Below are positions 9,048-17,553 of a stretch of DNA of 38,532 bases, in pieces. Location: contig CBDUZW010000052.1 in assembly GCA_965371805.1 (NCBI GenBank), positions 1 through 38,532 of the forward strand, read 5' to 3'. The stretch comes from JAOZTV01 sp965371805. Its GTDB lineage: Bacteria > Acidobacteriota > Aminicenantia > UBA2199. The notes under the pieces were generated by a model, which worked only from the letters and a program-made list of their open reading frames with translations, did not search any database and had not been told where the DNA came from. Numbering within the stretch: position 1 is the stretch's first letter; each line of letters opens with the position of its first letter. The position numbers and the translations under genes were made by a program.

Positions 9048-9929
9048 TTAATCCAGATCTGCAAGTATCGTAGTTGAATTTCTCCAGTTAGAAGATACTT
9101 TTACGAATAGATCAAGAAAAACTTTTTTATCAAAATAGTCTTCAAGATCTTTTCTTCCAGTTTCACCAATCTGTTTTATTAAAGATGCTTTATTGCCAAC
9201 AATTATCTTTTTTTGTGATCTTGTTTCAACAAATATTTCTGCTCTGATGTATACAATATTGCCTTTATCAGTAATTTCATGAACCTTTGCAAAAGTAGTA
9301 TATGGCAGTTCTTCTCTTGTAAGGTGAAGTATCTTCTCTCTAATCAATTCAGAAACAAAAAATCTCTCAGTTTGGAGAGTATATTCCTCTGCAGGATAAA
9401 AATTTTCTCCCTCTGGAAGATGCTTATAAATTAAATCTTCCAGAAGTTCGACATTAGCTCCATTTAGTGCAGAAATTGGAACGATCTCTGTCCAGTCTAA
9501 TATATCTTTAACCTCATTTATCATATCAAGGGCTTTTGCTTTTTTAAATTTATCAATTTTGTTAATAAGTATAAATGCAGGTTTGTTCGATTCTTTTATA
9601 AGGTCAATTATAAATTTATCTTTCCTTTTATCTGCTACTTCGACAAAGTATAGGATTATATCTGCATCGAGTAGAGAGTTATGAACATCTTTCATCATTC
9701 GCTGATTTAATTTATACTGAGGAATATGAATTCCCGGAGAGTCAAAAAAAATTATTTGCCCTTTTTCAGTTGTTTTTATCCCTAGAATTTGTTTCCTTGT
9801 AGTCTGTGGTTTATCAGAAACTATAGAAACTTTTGTTTCCATAATCCTGTTTAAAAATGTTGATTTACCAACATTTGTTCTCCCAATTAATGCTACATAT
9901 CCTGATTTTCTTTTTTCATTATTTTCCAT
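9048..9929 (-). CDS. era: GTPase Era
   Basis: 293 residues, the normal length for Era, an essential GTPase that binds the 3' end of 16S rRNA and helps 30S maturation. G motifs are visible: G1 GRTNVGKST (usually GRPNVGKST), G3 DSPGIH, G4 NKID and G5 ISAL. A C-terminal KH RNA-binding domain follows, with GNKASLIKQIGETGRKDLE. The start overlaps the end of the upstream CBS-domain gene by 11 nt, so translation is probably coupled. That pairing is reminiscent of the ybeY-corC-era neighbourhood of many bacteria, though ybeY is not here. It converges on the third hybrid kinase. Confidence 0.95.
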   Translation of the reverse strand: MENNEKRKSGYVALIGRTNVGKSTFLNRIMETKVSIVSDKPQTTRKQILGIKTTEKGQIIFFDSPGIHIPQYKLNQRMMKDVHNSLLDADIILYFVEVADKRKDKFIIDLIKESNKPAFILINKIDKFKKAKALDMINEVKDILDWTEIVPISALNGANVELLEDLIYKHLPEGENFYPAEEYTLQTERFFVSELIREKILHLTREELPYTTFAKVHEITDKGNIVYIRAEIFVETRSQKKIIVGNKASLIKQIGETGRKDLEDYFDKKVFLDLFVKVSSNWRNSTTILADLD

Positions 9930-11154
9930 AGATTTTTACCTTAGTTATCCTATTTTTATTTAGTTCTAAAATTTCAAAAATATAATTTTCAATTTCTATT
10001 TTGTCAGATACTTTCGGAATTGTACCTGATTCAAAATTTATTAATCCTGCAATTGTCTGAAAATCTTCATCATCATTGATCTCAATATTCAGTGTAGAAT
10101 TCAATTCATCAATCTCAGTATTTCCATTTGCAATAAAATAATCCTTTTCTTTTACTATACGCTGAATATCTTCATCATATTCATCGCTAATTTCTCCAAC
10201 TATTTCTTCAACAATATCTTCCATTGTTATCACACCGGAGACTCCTCCAAATTCATCAACAACTATTGCAAATTTTTGTTTAGTTTTCTGCATTTCATCT
10301 AGAAGTTTTAGTATTCGCATTGTTTCTGGAATAAAAAAAGCAGGCCGAATAACATCACTTATTTTAAAGTTTTTTTTATTCAGGTTTGAAAAAATATCTT
10401 TTGCAAGAACCATACCTGTAATATTATCCGGGCTTCCATCAATCACAGGGTATCTTGACTTTTTATTATCATCAAATATATTAATCATTTCCTTTAGAGT
10501 GATATCTTTTGATATATAGACCATATCAACCCGGGGAGTCATAATTTCTTTGACAATTGTATCTCCAAACTCAAGGATACTTTCAATCATTTCCTTATCT
10601 TCTGTTTCTATTACACCTTCTTTTGTACCCTCTTCGATGAATACTTTTAATTCCTTCTCTGTAAGTTCGTCAGCCTCATTATTATTATTGTCCGGAAACT
10701 TATTTAATAGAAATGAAAAAACTATATTTACTGGGAAATATAAAATCCATGGAATTGGGAATAAGAAGAGTAGTTTCTCGAGCAATATTTCTCTTTTAAA
10801 ATATGAGATTGAATATAATATTAGATTAAATATAAAAATATAAATAACTGCAAGAACTGATATATATAAAACAATTATGGGGGGATTGGTAGAATTCGTA
10901 AAATCTTTTAATAGTAAAAACGTAAATATAAAAGATGTTAACTGAAGAAAAAAGGAAAATGATCCCAATGCATTTTTTGCAAGTTCATAATTTTTTACAA
11001 AGTCAAATGAATCATTTTTTTTAACAATTATATCATCTAGAAAACCTGCGAGAGAAATACGTGAAAAGTTTTTAAAACTATTCTCTAAGAGATAAAAAAT
11101 AATCGTAATCATAAAGAGAACAATGTATAGGATAATTTCTAATTTAGTACTCAT
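9919..11154 (-). CDS. CorC/HlyC-type membrane protein with DUF21 (CNNM) and CBS domains
   Basis: 411 residues. The N-terminal half has about four hydrophobic segments (near 5-22, 64-83, 90-112 and 130-150), as in the CNNM/DUF21 membrane domain. It is followed by an acidic linker (EADELTEKELKVFIEEG), a CBS pair starting at FGDTIVKEIMTPRVDM (a hallmark of the family), and a C-terminal CorC_HlyC domain (about 325-411). Relatives are Mg2+ transport or homeostasis proteins or old 'hemolysin C' homologues; the ion specificity here is inferred only. The DUF21 part looks divergent in sequence. The gene overlaps era by 11 nt and is driven by a promoter interleaved with that of the divergent operon. 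Confidence 0.85.
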   Translation of the reverse strand: MSTKLEIILYIVLFMITIIFYLLENSFKNFSRISLAGFLDDIIVKKNDSFDFVKNYELAKNALGSFSFFLQLTSFIFTFLLLKDFTNSTNPPIIVLYISVLAVIYIFIFNLILYSISYFKREILLEKLLFLFPIPWILYFPVNIVFSFLLNKFPDNNNNEADELTEKELKVFIEEGTKEGVIETEDKEMIESILEFGDTIVKEIMTPRVDMVYISKDITLKEMINIFDDNKKSRYPVIDGSPDNITGMVLAKDIFSNLNKKNFKISDVIRPAFFIPETMRILKLLDEMQKTKQKFAIVVDEFGGVSGVITMEDIVEEIVGEISDEYDEDIQRIVKEKDYFIANGNTEIDELNSTLNIEINDDEDFQTIAGLINFESGTIPKVSDKIEIENYIFEILELNKNRITKVKIYGK

Positions 11155-11174
11155 TTTGTTTTTTATAAAATCGA

Positions 11175-11204
11175 ATTATATCATACATTACAAAATAGTG
11201 AAAA
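11175..11204 (-). promoter_or_regulatory. Extended -10 promoter for the CorC-like gene and era
   Basis: On the minus strand: -10 TATAAT (11175-11180) preceded by TGA, giving an extended -10 (TGnTATAAT). A partial -35, TTTTCA (11199-11204), lies 18 nt upstream. It overlaps the plus-strand promoter at 11187-11215. Confidence 0.55.
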
Positions 11205-11215
11205 TATGCTATAAT
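11187..11215 (+). promoter_or_regulatory. Extended -10 promoter for the citrate lyase operon
   Basis: TATAAT (11210-11215) preceded by TGC, an extended -10. The partial -35 ATTACA (11187-11192) is 17 nt upstream. A purine-rich GGGGAAA ribosome-binding site follows just before the ATG at 11263. Confidence 0.6.
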
Positions 11216-11262
11216 CATTCTTTATATGAATTGATTATTTTAGCTGGAAAAAAGGGGAAAAT

Positions 11263-11889
11263 ATGGTTAGTCCTGATAAGCCAAAGGCAGATTTTTTAGA
11301 AGAGTACATAAATCCAAAAAGAACAAAAGGAAAATACATTTTGTTTTTTATTGCACTGATAGTTTTCTTGTTTTTGATATATTTATTGGTTGGTGCTTCA
11401 AAAAAACGTTTGTCTATTGAACAGTTAAAAGCATCAATTGAATTATCAAATATTGATAGTATCTGGATAGAAAAAGGCAAGATTGATGATGGCGAATCTG
11501 AGAAAATAATTCTTGTTCCAACAATTTCTTTTAAAATCAGAAATATTGGAGTAAAAGAGATTAAATATTTAAGTATTGTTGGAGTATTCAGATTTCATGG
11601 TACTGAGAAATTTCTTGGAGAGGGCAATAAAATGGTCTTAAAGGACTCTTTAAAATCGGGTGCTATTTCAGATAAAATCGTTACAATTGTTTCTGATAGA
11701 GGATATAGAGCTACTTCAGTAAATGCCTTTATTGATAATAGTAAAGAATGGCAAAGAACTTTTGTGGATGTTTTCGCAAAACTTGGAGGCTATAAACATG
11801 TTAAGATAAAGAGATTTAATATAAGTAGAAGAATAAAAGGAATGAATTTAAATATAAAAATTACAAAACCGGAGAGTATTGATGGATAA
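11263..11889 (+). CDS. Single-pass membrane protein of unknown function
   Basis: 208 residues; I do not recognise the family. A short charged N-terminus is followed by one strong hydrophobic segment (about 25-45, with FFIALIVFLFLIYLLVG), predicting an N-in anchor. The remaining 160 residues look beta-rich and would be extracytoplasmic. They include a segment (VPTISFKIRNIGVKEIKYLSI) resembling the 'intrinsic and extrinsic conformity' style of beta-sandwich found in secreted proteins. The C-terminus is basic. The stop overlaps the citDE start by 8 nt, so it is translationally coupled to citrate lyase. Its functional link to the lyase is unclear; co-expression is the only evidence. Confidence 0.75.
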   Translation: MVSPDKPKADFLEEYINPKRTKGKYILFFIALIVFLFLIYLLVGASKKRLSIEQLKASIELSNIDSIWIEKGKIDDGESEKIILVPTISFKIRNIGVKEIKYLSIVGVFRFHGTEKFLGEGNKMVLKDSLKSGAISDKIVTIVSDRGYRATSVNAFIDNSKEWQRTFVDVFAKLGGYKHVKIKRFNISRRIKGMNLNIKITKPESIDG

Positions 11890-13111
11890 TTATAAAGAAA
11901 CTGGCAAGAGTGGCCCTAAAGTCAGATCAGATTGTCTAATTGGAATTACCCTTTTAAAAGATGGTGGAATAGTTTTGGATATAGATAGTAAGGTAGACTA
12001 CATTTATGGAAAATCTAATAGAGATTTGTTATATAAATTAGCTGATTTTTTTGAACTAAAAAATGCAAGGATTGAATTTAAAGATTCGGGAGCATTACCA
12101 TTTGTAATAATGGCAAGATTTGAGGCTACAGTTCGGAAATTTGAGATAGATAAAGGGAAAAAGTTATTACCTGAATTTAAATATGAATTTAAAAATAGTT
12201 CGAGAACTAGATTTAGGCGCTCAAGACTATATTTGCCTGGCGACCAGACTAAATTATCATTAAATGCATCAATACATAAGCCTGATGGACTGATTCTTGA
12301 TCTTGAAGATTCTGTTTCACCTTCAATTAAAGATGAAACTAGGATTCTGGTCAGAAATGCCTTAAGGTCTATAGACTTCAAAGATTCAGAGCGAATGGTT
12401 AGAATAAACCAGCTTCCTCTTGGTTTGAAAGATATTGAAGAAATTGTTCCTTATGGAGTACATCTGATTTTAATTCCAAAGGTTGAAACAGCAGATCAAC
12501 TTATTGAAATTGATAAAAGAGTTGACGAAATAATTTCAAAATATGAGGCTGAAAAAGAAAAAATTAATGATATCTATTATATGCCGATAATTGAAAGTGC
12601 TAAAGGTATCTTAAATGCAAATTTAATTGCAGCAGCATCAAAGAGAACTGTTGCTCTTGCAATTGGGTTAGAGGATTACACAGCTGATCTTGGAGTAGAA
12701 AGAACTAAAGAGGGGAAAGAAAGTTTATTTGCCAGACAAATGATTATAAATGCTGCAAGAGCAAATAGTATACAGGCAATAGATACAGTTTTTTCAGATG
12801 TTTCTGATATGGATGGATTAAGAGATAGTGTGTTAGAAGCTAAATCTCTTGGTTTTGATGGAAAAGGTTGTATCCATCCAAGGCAAATCAGAGTTGTACA
12901 TGAAGCTTTATCTCCAACTATAAAAGAGATAGAAAAAGCAAAGAGGATTGTTATCGCTGCTGATGAAGCACAAAAAATGAATCTTGGAGTTGTTTCCCTT
13001 GGAAGTAAAATGGTAGATCCTCCAATTATAAAACGAGCTGAGAGGGTTATTGATATTGCAAAAAAAGAGAATATCATTGATGAAAACTGGAGAAAAGAGC
13101 ATGAAGGATAA
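11882..13111 (+). CDS. Citrate lyase gamma-beta fusion (CitD acyl carrier domain + CitE lyase)
   Basis: 409 residues with two parts. Residues 1 to about 92 match CitD, the acyl carrier subunit that bears the triphosphoribosyl-dephospho-CoA arm (ARIEFKDSGALPFVIMARFEA corresponds to the conserved KGALDCxLRAR region). Residues from about 98 match CitE, the citryl-ACP lyase: RSRLYLPGDQ, DGLILDLEDSV, PKVETADQL, PIIESAKG, IGLEDYTADLG and GKGCIHPRQI. In the usual organisation these are separate genes. The carrier serine of enteric CitD lies in AGTLES(S/G)D; here the region reads SGPKVRSD, so the only nearby serine aligned at this motif, Ser16, is shifted by one position. I chose ATG 11882 (GGAGAG 5 nt upstream) over the in-frame TTG at 11879. 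A citramalate lyase role is an alternative. Confidence 0.87.
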   Translation: MDNYKETGKSGPKVRSDCLIGITLLKDGGIVLDIDSKVDYIYGKSNRDLLYKLADFFELKNARIEFKDSGALPFVIMARFEATVRKFEIDKGKKLLPEFKYEFKNSSRTRFRRSRLYLPGDQTKLSLNASIHKPDGLILDLEDSVSPSIKDETRILVRNALRSIDFKDSERMVRINQLPLGLKDIEEIVPYGVHLILIPKVETADQLIEIDKRVDEIISKYEAEKEKINDIYYMPIIESAKGILNANLIAAASKRTVALAIGLEDYTADLGVERTKEGKESLFARQMIINAARANSIQAIDTVFSDVSDMDGLRDSVLEAKSLGFDGKGCIHPRQIRVVHEALSPTIKEIEKAKRIVIAADEAQKMNLGVVSLGSKMVDPPIIKRAERVIDIAKKENIIDENWRKEHEG

Positions 13112-14663
13112 TAACCTTAAAATAAATAAAGTAGGAAGGGAAGTTCCTACAATAGTAAATGGATTGAAGCAAATACCTTTTATGGGTGTTGGGCAATACA
13201 AACCAGATGGAAAGGTTAAAGCAGCACCTCCAATTCGTTCCTGTGCAGATTATCCTGAAAGTGGAGATAAAAGGCTTAAGACAATTAAGGAAGCTTTAAA
13301 AAAGTTTGGTTTAAAAGATGGAATGACAATATCAACCCATCATCATTTAAGAAATGGAGACTATATAGCTAATATGGTTTTTGATGCTGCAGCAGACTTG
13401 GGGATAAAAGATCTAAGGTGGTTTCCGAGTGCATCCTTTCCTGTTCATACCCCTATACTGAAACATCTGAAATCAGGTGTAATTCATCATATTGAAGGTA
13501 GTATGAATGGTCCTCTTGGGGATTTTGTATCAGAAGGGCATATGAGGGGAACAGGTATTCTTAGATCTCATGGAGGTAGATATCAAGCTGTCCAGGATGG
13601 AGAAGTACATATAGATTTTGCAGTAATTTCTGCTCCGGCTGCTGATTTTTTTGGCAATGCCAATGGACTCAGAGGACCTGCTGCATGTGGATTACTTGGT
13701 TTTGCACTGGCAGATTCACAATATGCCGACAGAGTTATTGTTGTTACTGATAATCTTGAACCATTTCCCTGCCTACCATGGCAGATACAGGGCAATAATG
13801 TTGATTGTGTTGTTGAGGTAGATTCAATTGGAGATCCAACAAAAATAATTTCTGGTACAACTCAATTAACAAAAAGTCCAGACAGATTGTTTATAGCAGA
13901 GCTGGCAGTAGAGTTTGCAATGAAGTCAGGAATAATTAAAAATGGATTCTCTTTACAATCCGGTGCAGGGGGAACTTCTCTTGCATTTACTGTTTTTCTA
14001 AGGGATATAATGAGAAAAGAGGGGATAAAGGCCAGGTTTATGAGGGGAGGTTCAACAAAGTATTTGACAGAGATGTTAGAAGAGGGTTTAACTGATTATA
14101 TACTTGATGGACAAACATTTGACCTTGATGGAGTAAGGTCAATGAGAGAGAATCCTTCTCATCAGGATACAAGTCCCTTTACAAGCTATAATTATCATGG
14201 GAAAGGAAATTTTGCATCAATGCTTGATGCTGTTATTCTTGGTGCAACTGAAGTAGATCTTGATTTTAATGCAAATGTTGTAACCCATTCTGATGGAAGA
14301 CTGCTTCATGGAATTGGTGGTTGGCAGAACTGTCTTTTTGGAAAAACAGTAATACTACCTATTCCATTATTTCGTGATAGAATTCCAGTTATTGTTGATA
14401 GAGTTACAACGATTACAGGCCCGGGGGAACTTATAGATGTTATTGTTACAGAAAGAGGGATTGCAATAAATCCAAGAAGATTAGATTTATTGAGTGCAGT
14501 AAAGGGGACAGGTTTGCCTATAAAATCTATAGAGGAATTGAAGGCAGAAGCAGAAAAAATATGTGGCGGAGTACCTCAAAAACCAGAACTGGGAAATAAA
14601 AATGTAGCCATAATTAAGTGGGTTGATGGAACAGTAATTGATGCAGTTAAACAGGTATTATAA
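13101..14663 (+). CDS. citF: Citrate lyase alpha subunit (citrate-ACP transferase)
   Basis: 520 residues, close to the roughly 510 of known CitF. CitF exchanges the acetyl group on the acyl carrier for citrate before CitE cleaves citryl-ACP to oxaloacetate and acetyl-ACP. Family landmarks are ISTHHHLRNGD, RSHGGRYQAV, LQSGAGGTSLA, FMRGGSTKYL, HSDGRLLHGIGGWQNC and VTERGIAINPRR. The ATG at 13101 is preceded by GGAG and overlaps the citDE stop by 11 nt; an upstream in-frame ATG (13050) lies deep inside citDE and lacks support. CitC, CitX and CitG, needed to build and acetylate the prosthetic group, are not in the window, and the next gene is an unrelated kinase. Citramalate lyase is the main alternative. 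Confidence 0.93.
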   Translation: MKDNNLKINKVGREVPTIVNGLKQIPFMGVGQYKPDGKVKAAPPIRSCADYPESGDKRLKTIKEALKKFGLKDGMTISTHHHLRNGDYIANMVFDAAADLGIKDLRWFPSASFPVHTPILKHLKSGVIHHIEGSMNGPLGDFVSEGHMRGTGILRSHGGRYQAVQDGEVHIDFAVISAPAADFFGNANGLRGPAACGLLGFALADSQYADRVIVVTDNLEPFPCLPWQIQGNNVDCVVEVDSIGDPTKIISGTTQLTKSPDRLFIAELAVEFAMKSGIIKNGFSLQSGAGGTSLAFTVFLRDIMRKEGIKARFMRGGSTKYLTEMLEEGLTDYILDGQTFDLDGVRSMRENPSHQDTSPFTSYNYHGKGNFASMLDAVILGATEVDLDFNANVVTHSDGRLLHGIGGWQNCLFGKTVILPIPLFRDRIPVIVDRVTTITGPGELIDVIVTERGIAINPRRLDLLSAVKGTGLPIKSIEELKAEAEKICGGVPQKPELGNKNVAIIKWVDGTVIDAVKQVL

Positions 14664-14666
14664 AAA

Positions 14667-16985
14667 ATGACTAGTTTTCCTCACATTCCAAATTATCGTA
14701 TCATTAAAAAACTTGGAGAAGGTGGTATGGCCCATGTTTATATGGGAATTCAGGAAAAACTTGAGAGAACAGTCGCAATCAAAGTTTTAAAAAGTCACCA
14801 TCTGAAAGACAAAAATTTTGCAAAAAGATTTTTAAAAGAGGCTGAAACAGCTGCAAACTTAATTCATCCTAATATTGTAACTATTTATGATGTTGGTAAA
14901 TCAGATGGTTTGCATTATATAGTAATGGAATTACTGGAAAGTAGTTTAAAAGACAAAATAAAACAGATGATTCTTGACGGAGCAAGATATAAGATGTCTC
15001 TTGAGGATGGAGAGACAATGATAGAACCCTTGACTTCTACCTTAAATGGAATTCAGGAAAACGATGGTACTTTTTATGGTTTTAACAAATCTTCAGATAT
15101 TATTAAACATATTGGAAGTGCACTGGAATATGCACACACAGAAGGTTTTATCCATAGAGATATAAAGCCTGACAATATTTTATTTAGAAAAGATAAAACT
15201 CCGGTTCTTGTCGATTTCGGGATTGCCAGACCGGTGAATGCATCTTCAGGAATGACAACTGAAGGAATAATAATTGGGACACCTCATTATATGAGCCCCG
15301 AACAATGTCATGGAAATACAGTGGATAAAAGGAGTGACTTTTATAGTCTTGGGGTTGTTTATTATGAGCTTCTCACAGGCAAGGTTCCATATAAGGCAGA
15401 TAGTGCAACCGCTATTCTTTTAAAACATATAAAAAACCCTATTCCAATATTACCGGAAAAATTGAAAACTTTTCAACCTTTTATAAATAAGGTCATGGCA
15501 AAAAAAAAAGAGAGCAGGGTAAGTAATAATAAAGAGCTTGAAGAATTTTTAAATCCATTGATTAAAAAATTTAAAATACTCTCAAAAAAAGGAAAAGATA
15601 AACAAAAGAAAGATACAGACAATGACTGGAAATTCAATGATGGTATATCAGAGAATTCAGAGAATCTAAATGTAAATATTGATAAAGATGAAATAGAAGT
15701 AGATGTCTCTTCAGATGGTTTAAAACTGTTTTTTATGATAACATTTCTTGCTGTTGTTGTTGTTGCATATTTTATATTTATCTATAAAAGTTCAGATGAC
15801 AGTATCAAAGATAGTCAATACAAAACAGTTATTCAAAGTAATAATGTAGTCACAGAAAGATCAATAGAAGAAAAAAAGAAATTACTATCTATAATCAATA
15901 AAGAAAAAGAAGCAGATCTTAAATCTGAACAGGTAAAAAGATATTTAATTCTTGCTGAGGAATATTTAACAAAAAAAGAATTTGATAATGCTATTGAAAA
16001 AATAAAACTTGCTAAAGAAATTGATTACTCAGATAAGGTGAAAAATCTTGAAAATGAAATAAGTAAACAAAAAGAGACTGAAATTGAAAATAAAAAAATA
16101 GAGGATTATAATAATCTCATTGCAACTGCAAAGGGAGAATTAGTAAAAGAAGAGTATAAAAATGCGTATGAAAATTTACGGTCTGCTGCTCTTATTAAAG
16201 AAACAGATGAGGTTAAAGAACTTGTTGACAAAGTACTTGTAGAGGAAAAAAAAGCTATTGAAAAGAAGAAAACTATAGCAAGAAAATTGAAAGAAAGAAG
16301 AATGAAGGACCAGAAATCCTATAAAAAAGCAAAATCTTTAAATAAAGTTTATGGGTATGAAACTTATTTAAAAAAGTTTCCAAAAGGTAGATTTATAAAA
16401 GAAGCAGAAAGAAGGATTGAAGATCTTAAAAATGCCATAATGCTGGAAGAAATTGGTAAGGATAATATTGCTTTTGAAGAGGCTGAAAAAAGCGGTACTA
16501 TAAATTCTTATGAGAAATATATAAAAAAACATATTACAGGAAAATTTATTTTATTAGCTAAGAAGAAGATCATTGAGTTAAGAGAAAAGATAAGGACAGA
16601 AACAAAAATTAAATTTTCTGTAAATTATATAAGGTTTTTTAACCAACAGACTGGAAAACCTGGAAAATCCTCATTAAGAACGTATAATAATTTGTTTAAT
16701 AAAGTTGACGTTAATTATATTTTTACTGAGGTGAAATTATTGAACAAATTTTACAAAATTGAAGATTTTAATGCAAAAATATTTATTGAATATAAAAATG
16801 ATAAAACCAAATTTGTTTATAAAACAAAAATTAAAGATATTCAGCAAAAAAAAGATCTTTCTAATTTTATTTATACTACCGGGATGGGTTGGAAAGAAAA
16901 AGGTAAATGGCTCCCTGGAAAATATACTGTATCGATATATATGGGCTCTAAAGTAATACAAAAAAGCAGTTTTGATATAAAGTGA
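14667..16985 (+). CDS. Transmembrane Ser/Thr protein kinase with repeat-containing ectodomain
   Basis: 772 residues. The N-terminal Hanks-type kinase (about 9-300) has LGEGGMAHVY, catalytic Lys39 in AIKVLK, HRDIKPDN with Asp165, and DFGIA with Asp183, followed by GTPHYMSPEQ. All key residues are present, so it should be active. An insert of about 40 residues precedes helix E (near 105-145), unusual for this family. One membrane segment (about 355-375) separates the cytoplasmic kinase from a Lys/Glu-rich C-terminal half. That half contains two TPR-like stretches (about 425-530), then two copies of a Tyr-xx-Tyr-Leu/Ile-xx-(Phe/His)-xx-Gly-(Arg/Lys)-Phe repeat (YETYLKKFPKGRF; YEKYIKKHITGKF), and a beta-rich C-terminal domain. 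It starts 3 nt after citF, suggesting cotranscription. Substrates are unknown. Confidence 0.9.
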   Translation: MTSFPHIPNYRIIKKLGEGGMAHVYMGIQEKLERTVAIKVLKSHHLKDKNFAKRFLKEAETAANLIHPNIVTIYDVGKSDGLHYIVMELLESSLKDKIKQMILDGARYKMSLEDGETMIEPLTSTLNGIQENDGTFYGFNKSSDIIKHIGSALEYAHTEGFIHRDIKPDNILFRKDKTPVLVDFGIARPVNASSGMTTEGIIIGTPHYMSPEQCHGNTVDKRSDFYSLGVVYYELLTGKVPYKADSATAILLKHIKNPIPILPEKLKTFQPFINKVMAKKKESRVSNNKELEEFLNPLIKKFKILSKKGKDKQKKDTDNDWKFNDGISENSENLNVNIDKDEIEVDVSSDGLKLFFMITFLAVVVVAYFIFIYKSSDDSIKDSQYKTVIQSNNVVTERSIEEKKKLLSIINKEKEADLKSEQVKRYLILAEEYLTKKEFDNAIEKIKLAKEIDYSDKVKNLENEISKQKETEIENKKIEDYNNLIATAKGELVKEEYKNAYENLRSAALIKETDEVKELVDKVLVEEKKAIEKKKTIARKLKERRMKDQKSYKKAKSLNKVYGYETYLKKFPKGRFIKEAERRIEDLKNAIMLEEIGKDNIAFEEAEKSGTINSYEKYIKKHITGKFILLAKKKIIELREKIRTETKIKFSVNYIRFFNQQTGKPGKSSLRTYNNLFNKVDVNYIFTEVKLLNKFYKIEDFNAKIFIEYKNDKTKFVYKTKIKDIQQKKDLSNFIYTTGMGWKEKGKWLPGKYTVSIYMGSKVIQKSSFDIK

Positions 16986-16988
16986 TTA

Positions 16989-17017
16989 TTGACAAATTTA
17001 TGTTAATCGTGTATAAA
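16989..17017 (+). promoter_or_regulatory. Strong sigma-70 promoter giving a leaderless transcript
   Basis: TTGACA (16989-16994), a 17-nt spacer and TATAAA (17012-17017). The expected start, 6-8 nt after the -10, falls on or beside the ATG at 17023, and no Shine-Dalgarno sequence lies upstream of that ATG. Confidence 0.65.
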
Positions 17018-17022
17018 TCTAT

Positions 17023-17532
17023 ATGATAAAGGTTAAACTATTCCTATTAATTTGCATAAATATTTTATTTGTCAGCCAGATTGTTTTTTCAGCTGATAAT
17101 AGTACCTTTCTCAACATAGAGCTATTTGTAGAGCCAAATGTTATTACTATTGGTGAAGAGGGAGTTTTGAAGATTAAAGTAACTCCTGCTAAAAACATAA
17201 GAATATCATCATCACCTGAATTTGTAATTAGATTTAATGAAAGTGAGACTGGGGTCACTTTTACAAAAAATTTTTTTACAGCAGCTGAGTTAGAATTTAA
17301 AACAAAACAGGATGGAAATAATGTTTTTTTAGAGTTGGAAAAAGATATACTTATTCCATTTAAAATAGATAGTCCTGGCCCAGGATTTCATAAGATAAGT
17401 GGAAAAGTTGTTTTTACTGCAGTTGAGAAAAAAGATAATTGGTCAGTAAAAACATTTCAAAAATTTTCGATCAACTTTAGATCAAAAATAAAAAAAAGAA
17501 AAAGAAATAAGCGAAAAAAAATAAAATCCTAA
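17023..17532 (+). CDS. Secreted protein of unknown function with a polybasic tail
   Basis: 169 residues beginning with a clear Sec signal peptide (basic start, hydrophobic core LFLLICINILFVSQIVF, probable cleavage after FSA near 24). The mature part looks like a beta-sandwich (VEPNVITIGEEGVLKIKVTP). It ends in an extremely basic tail in which about 14 of the last 19 residues are Lys or Arg. The family is not recognised. The fold-like pattern recalls small immunoglobulin-type or protein-disulfide-reductase N-terminal beta domains, but no cysteines are present. The start is set by the signal peptide, although no ribosome-binding site precedes it. It is the first gene of the probable serine palmitoyltransferase operon, which follows after 21 nt. 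The tail could bind acidic lipid head groups or nucleic acid, which is inference only. Confidence 0.75.
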   Translation: MIKVKLFLLICINILFVSQIVFSADNSTFLNIELFVEPNVITIGEEGVLKIKVTPAKNIRISSSPEFVIRFNESETGVTFTKNFFTAAELEFKTKQDGNNVFLELEKDILIPFKIDSPGPGFHKISGKVVFTAVEKKDNWSVKTFQKFSINFRSKIKKRKRNKRKKIKS

Positions 17533-17553
17533 GTTAAAGTGATGGAGTGAAAG

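Noticed and set aside
13050..13100. Earlier in-frame start for citF
   Set aside because: It would extend the protein 17 residues into the citDE coding region without conservation or a ribosome-binding site. ATG 13101 has GGAG at the proper distance.
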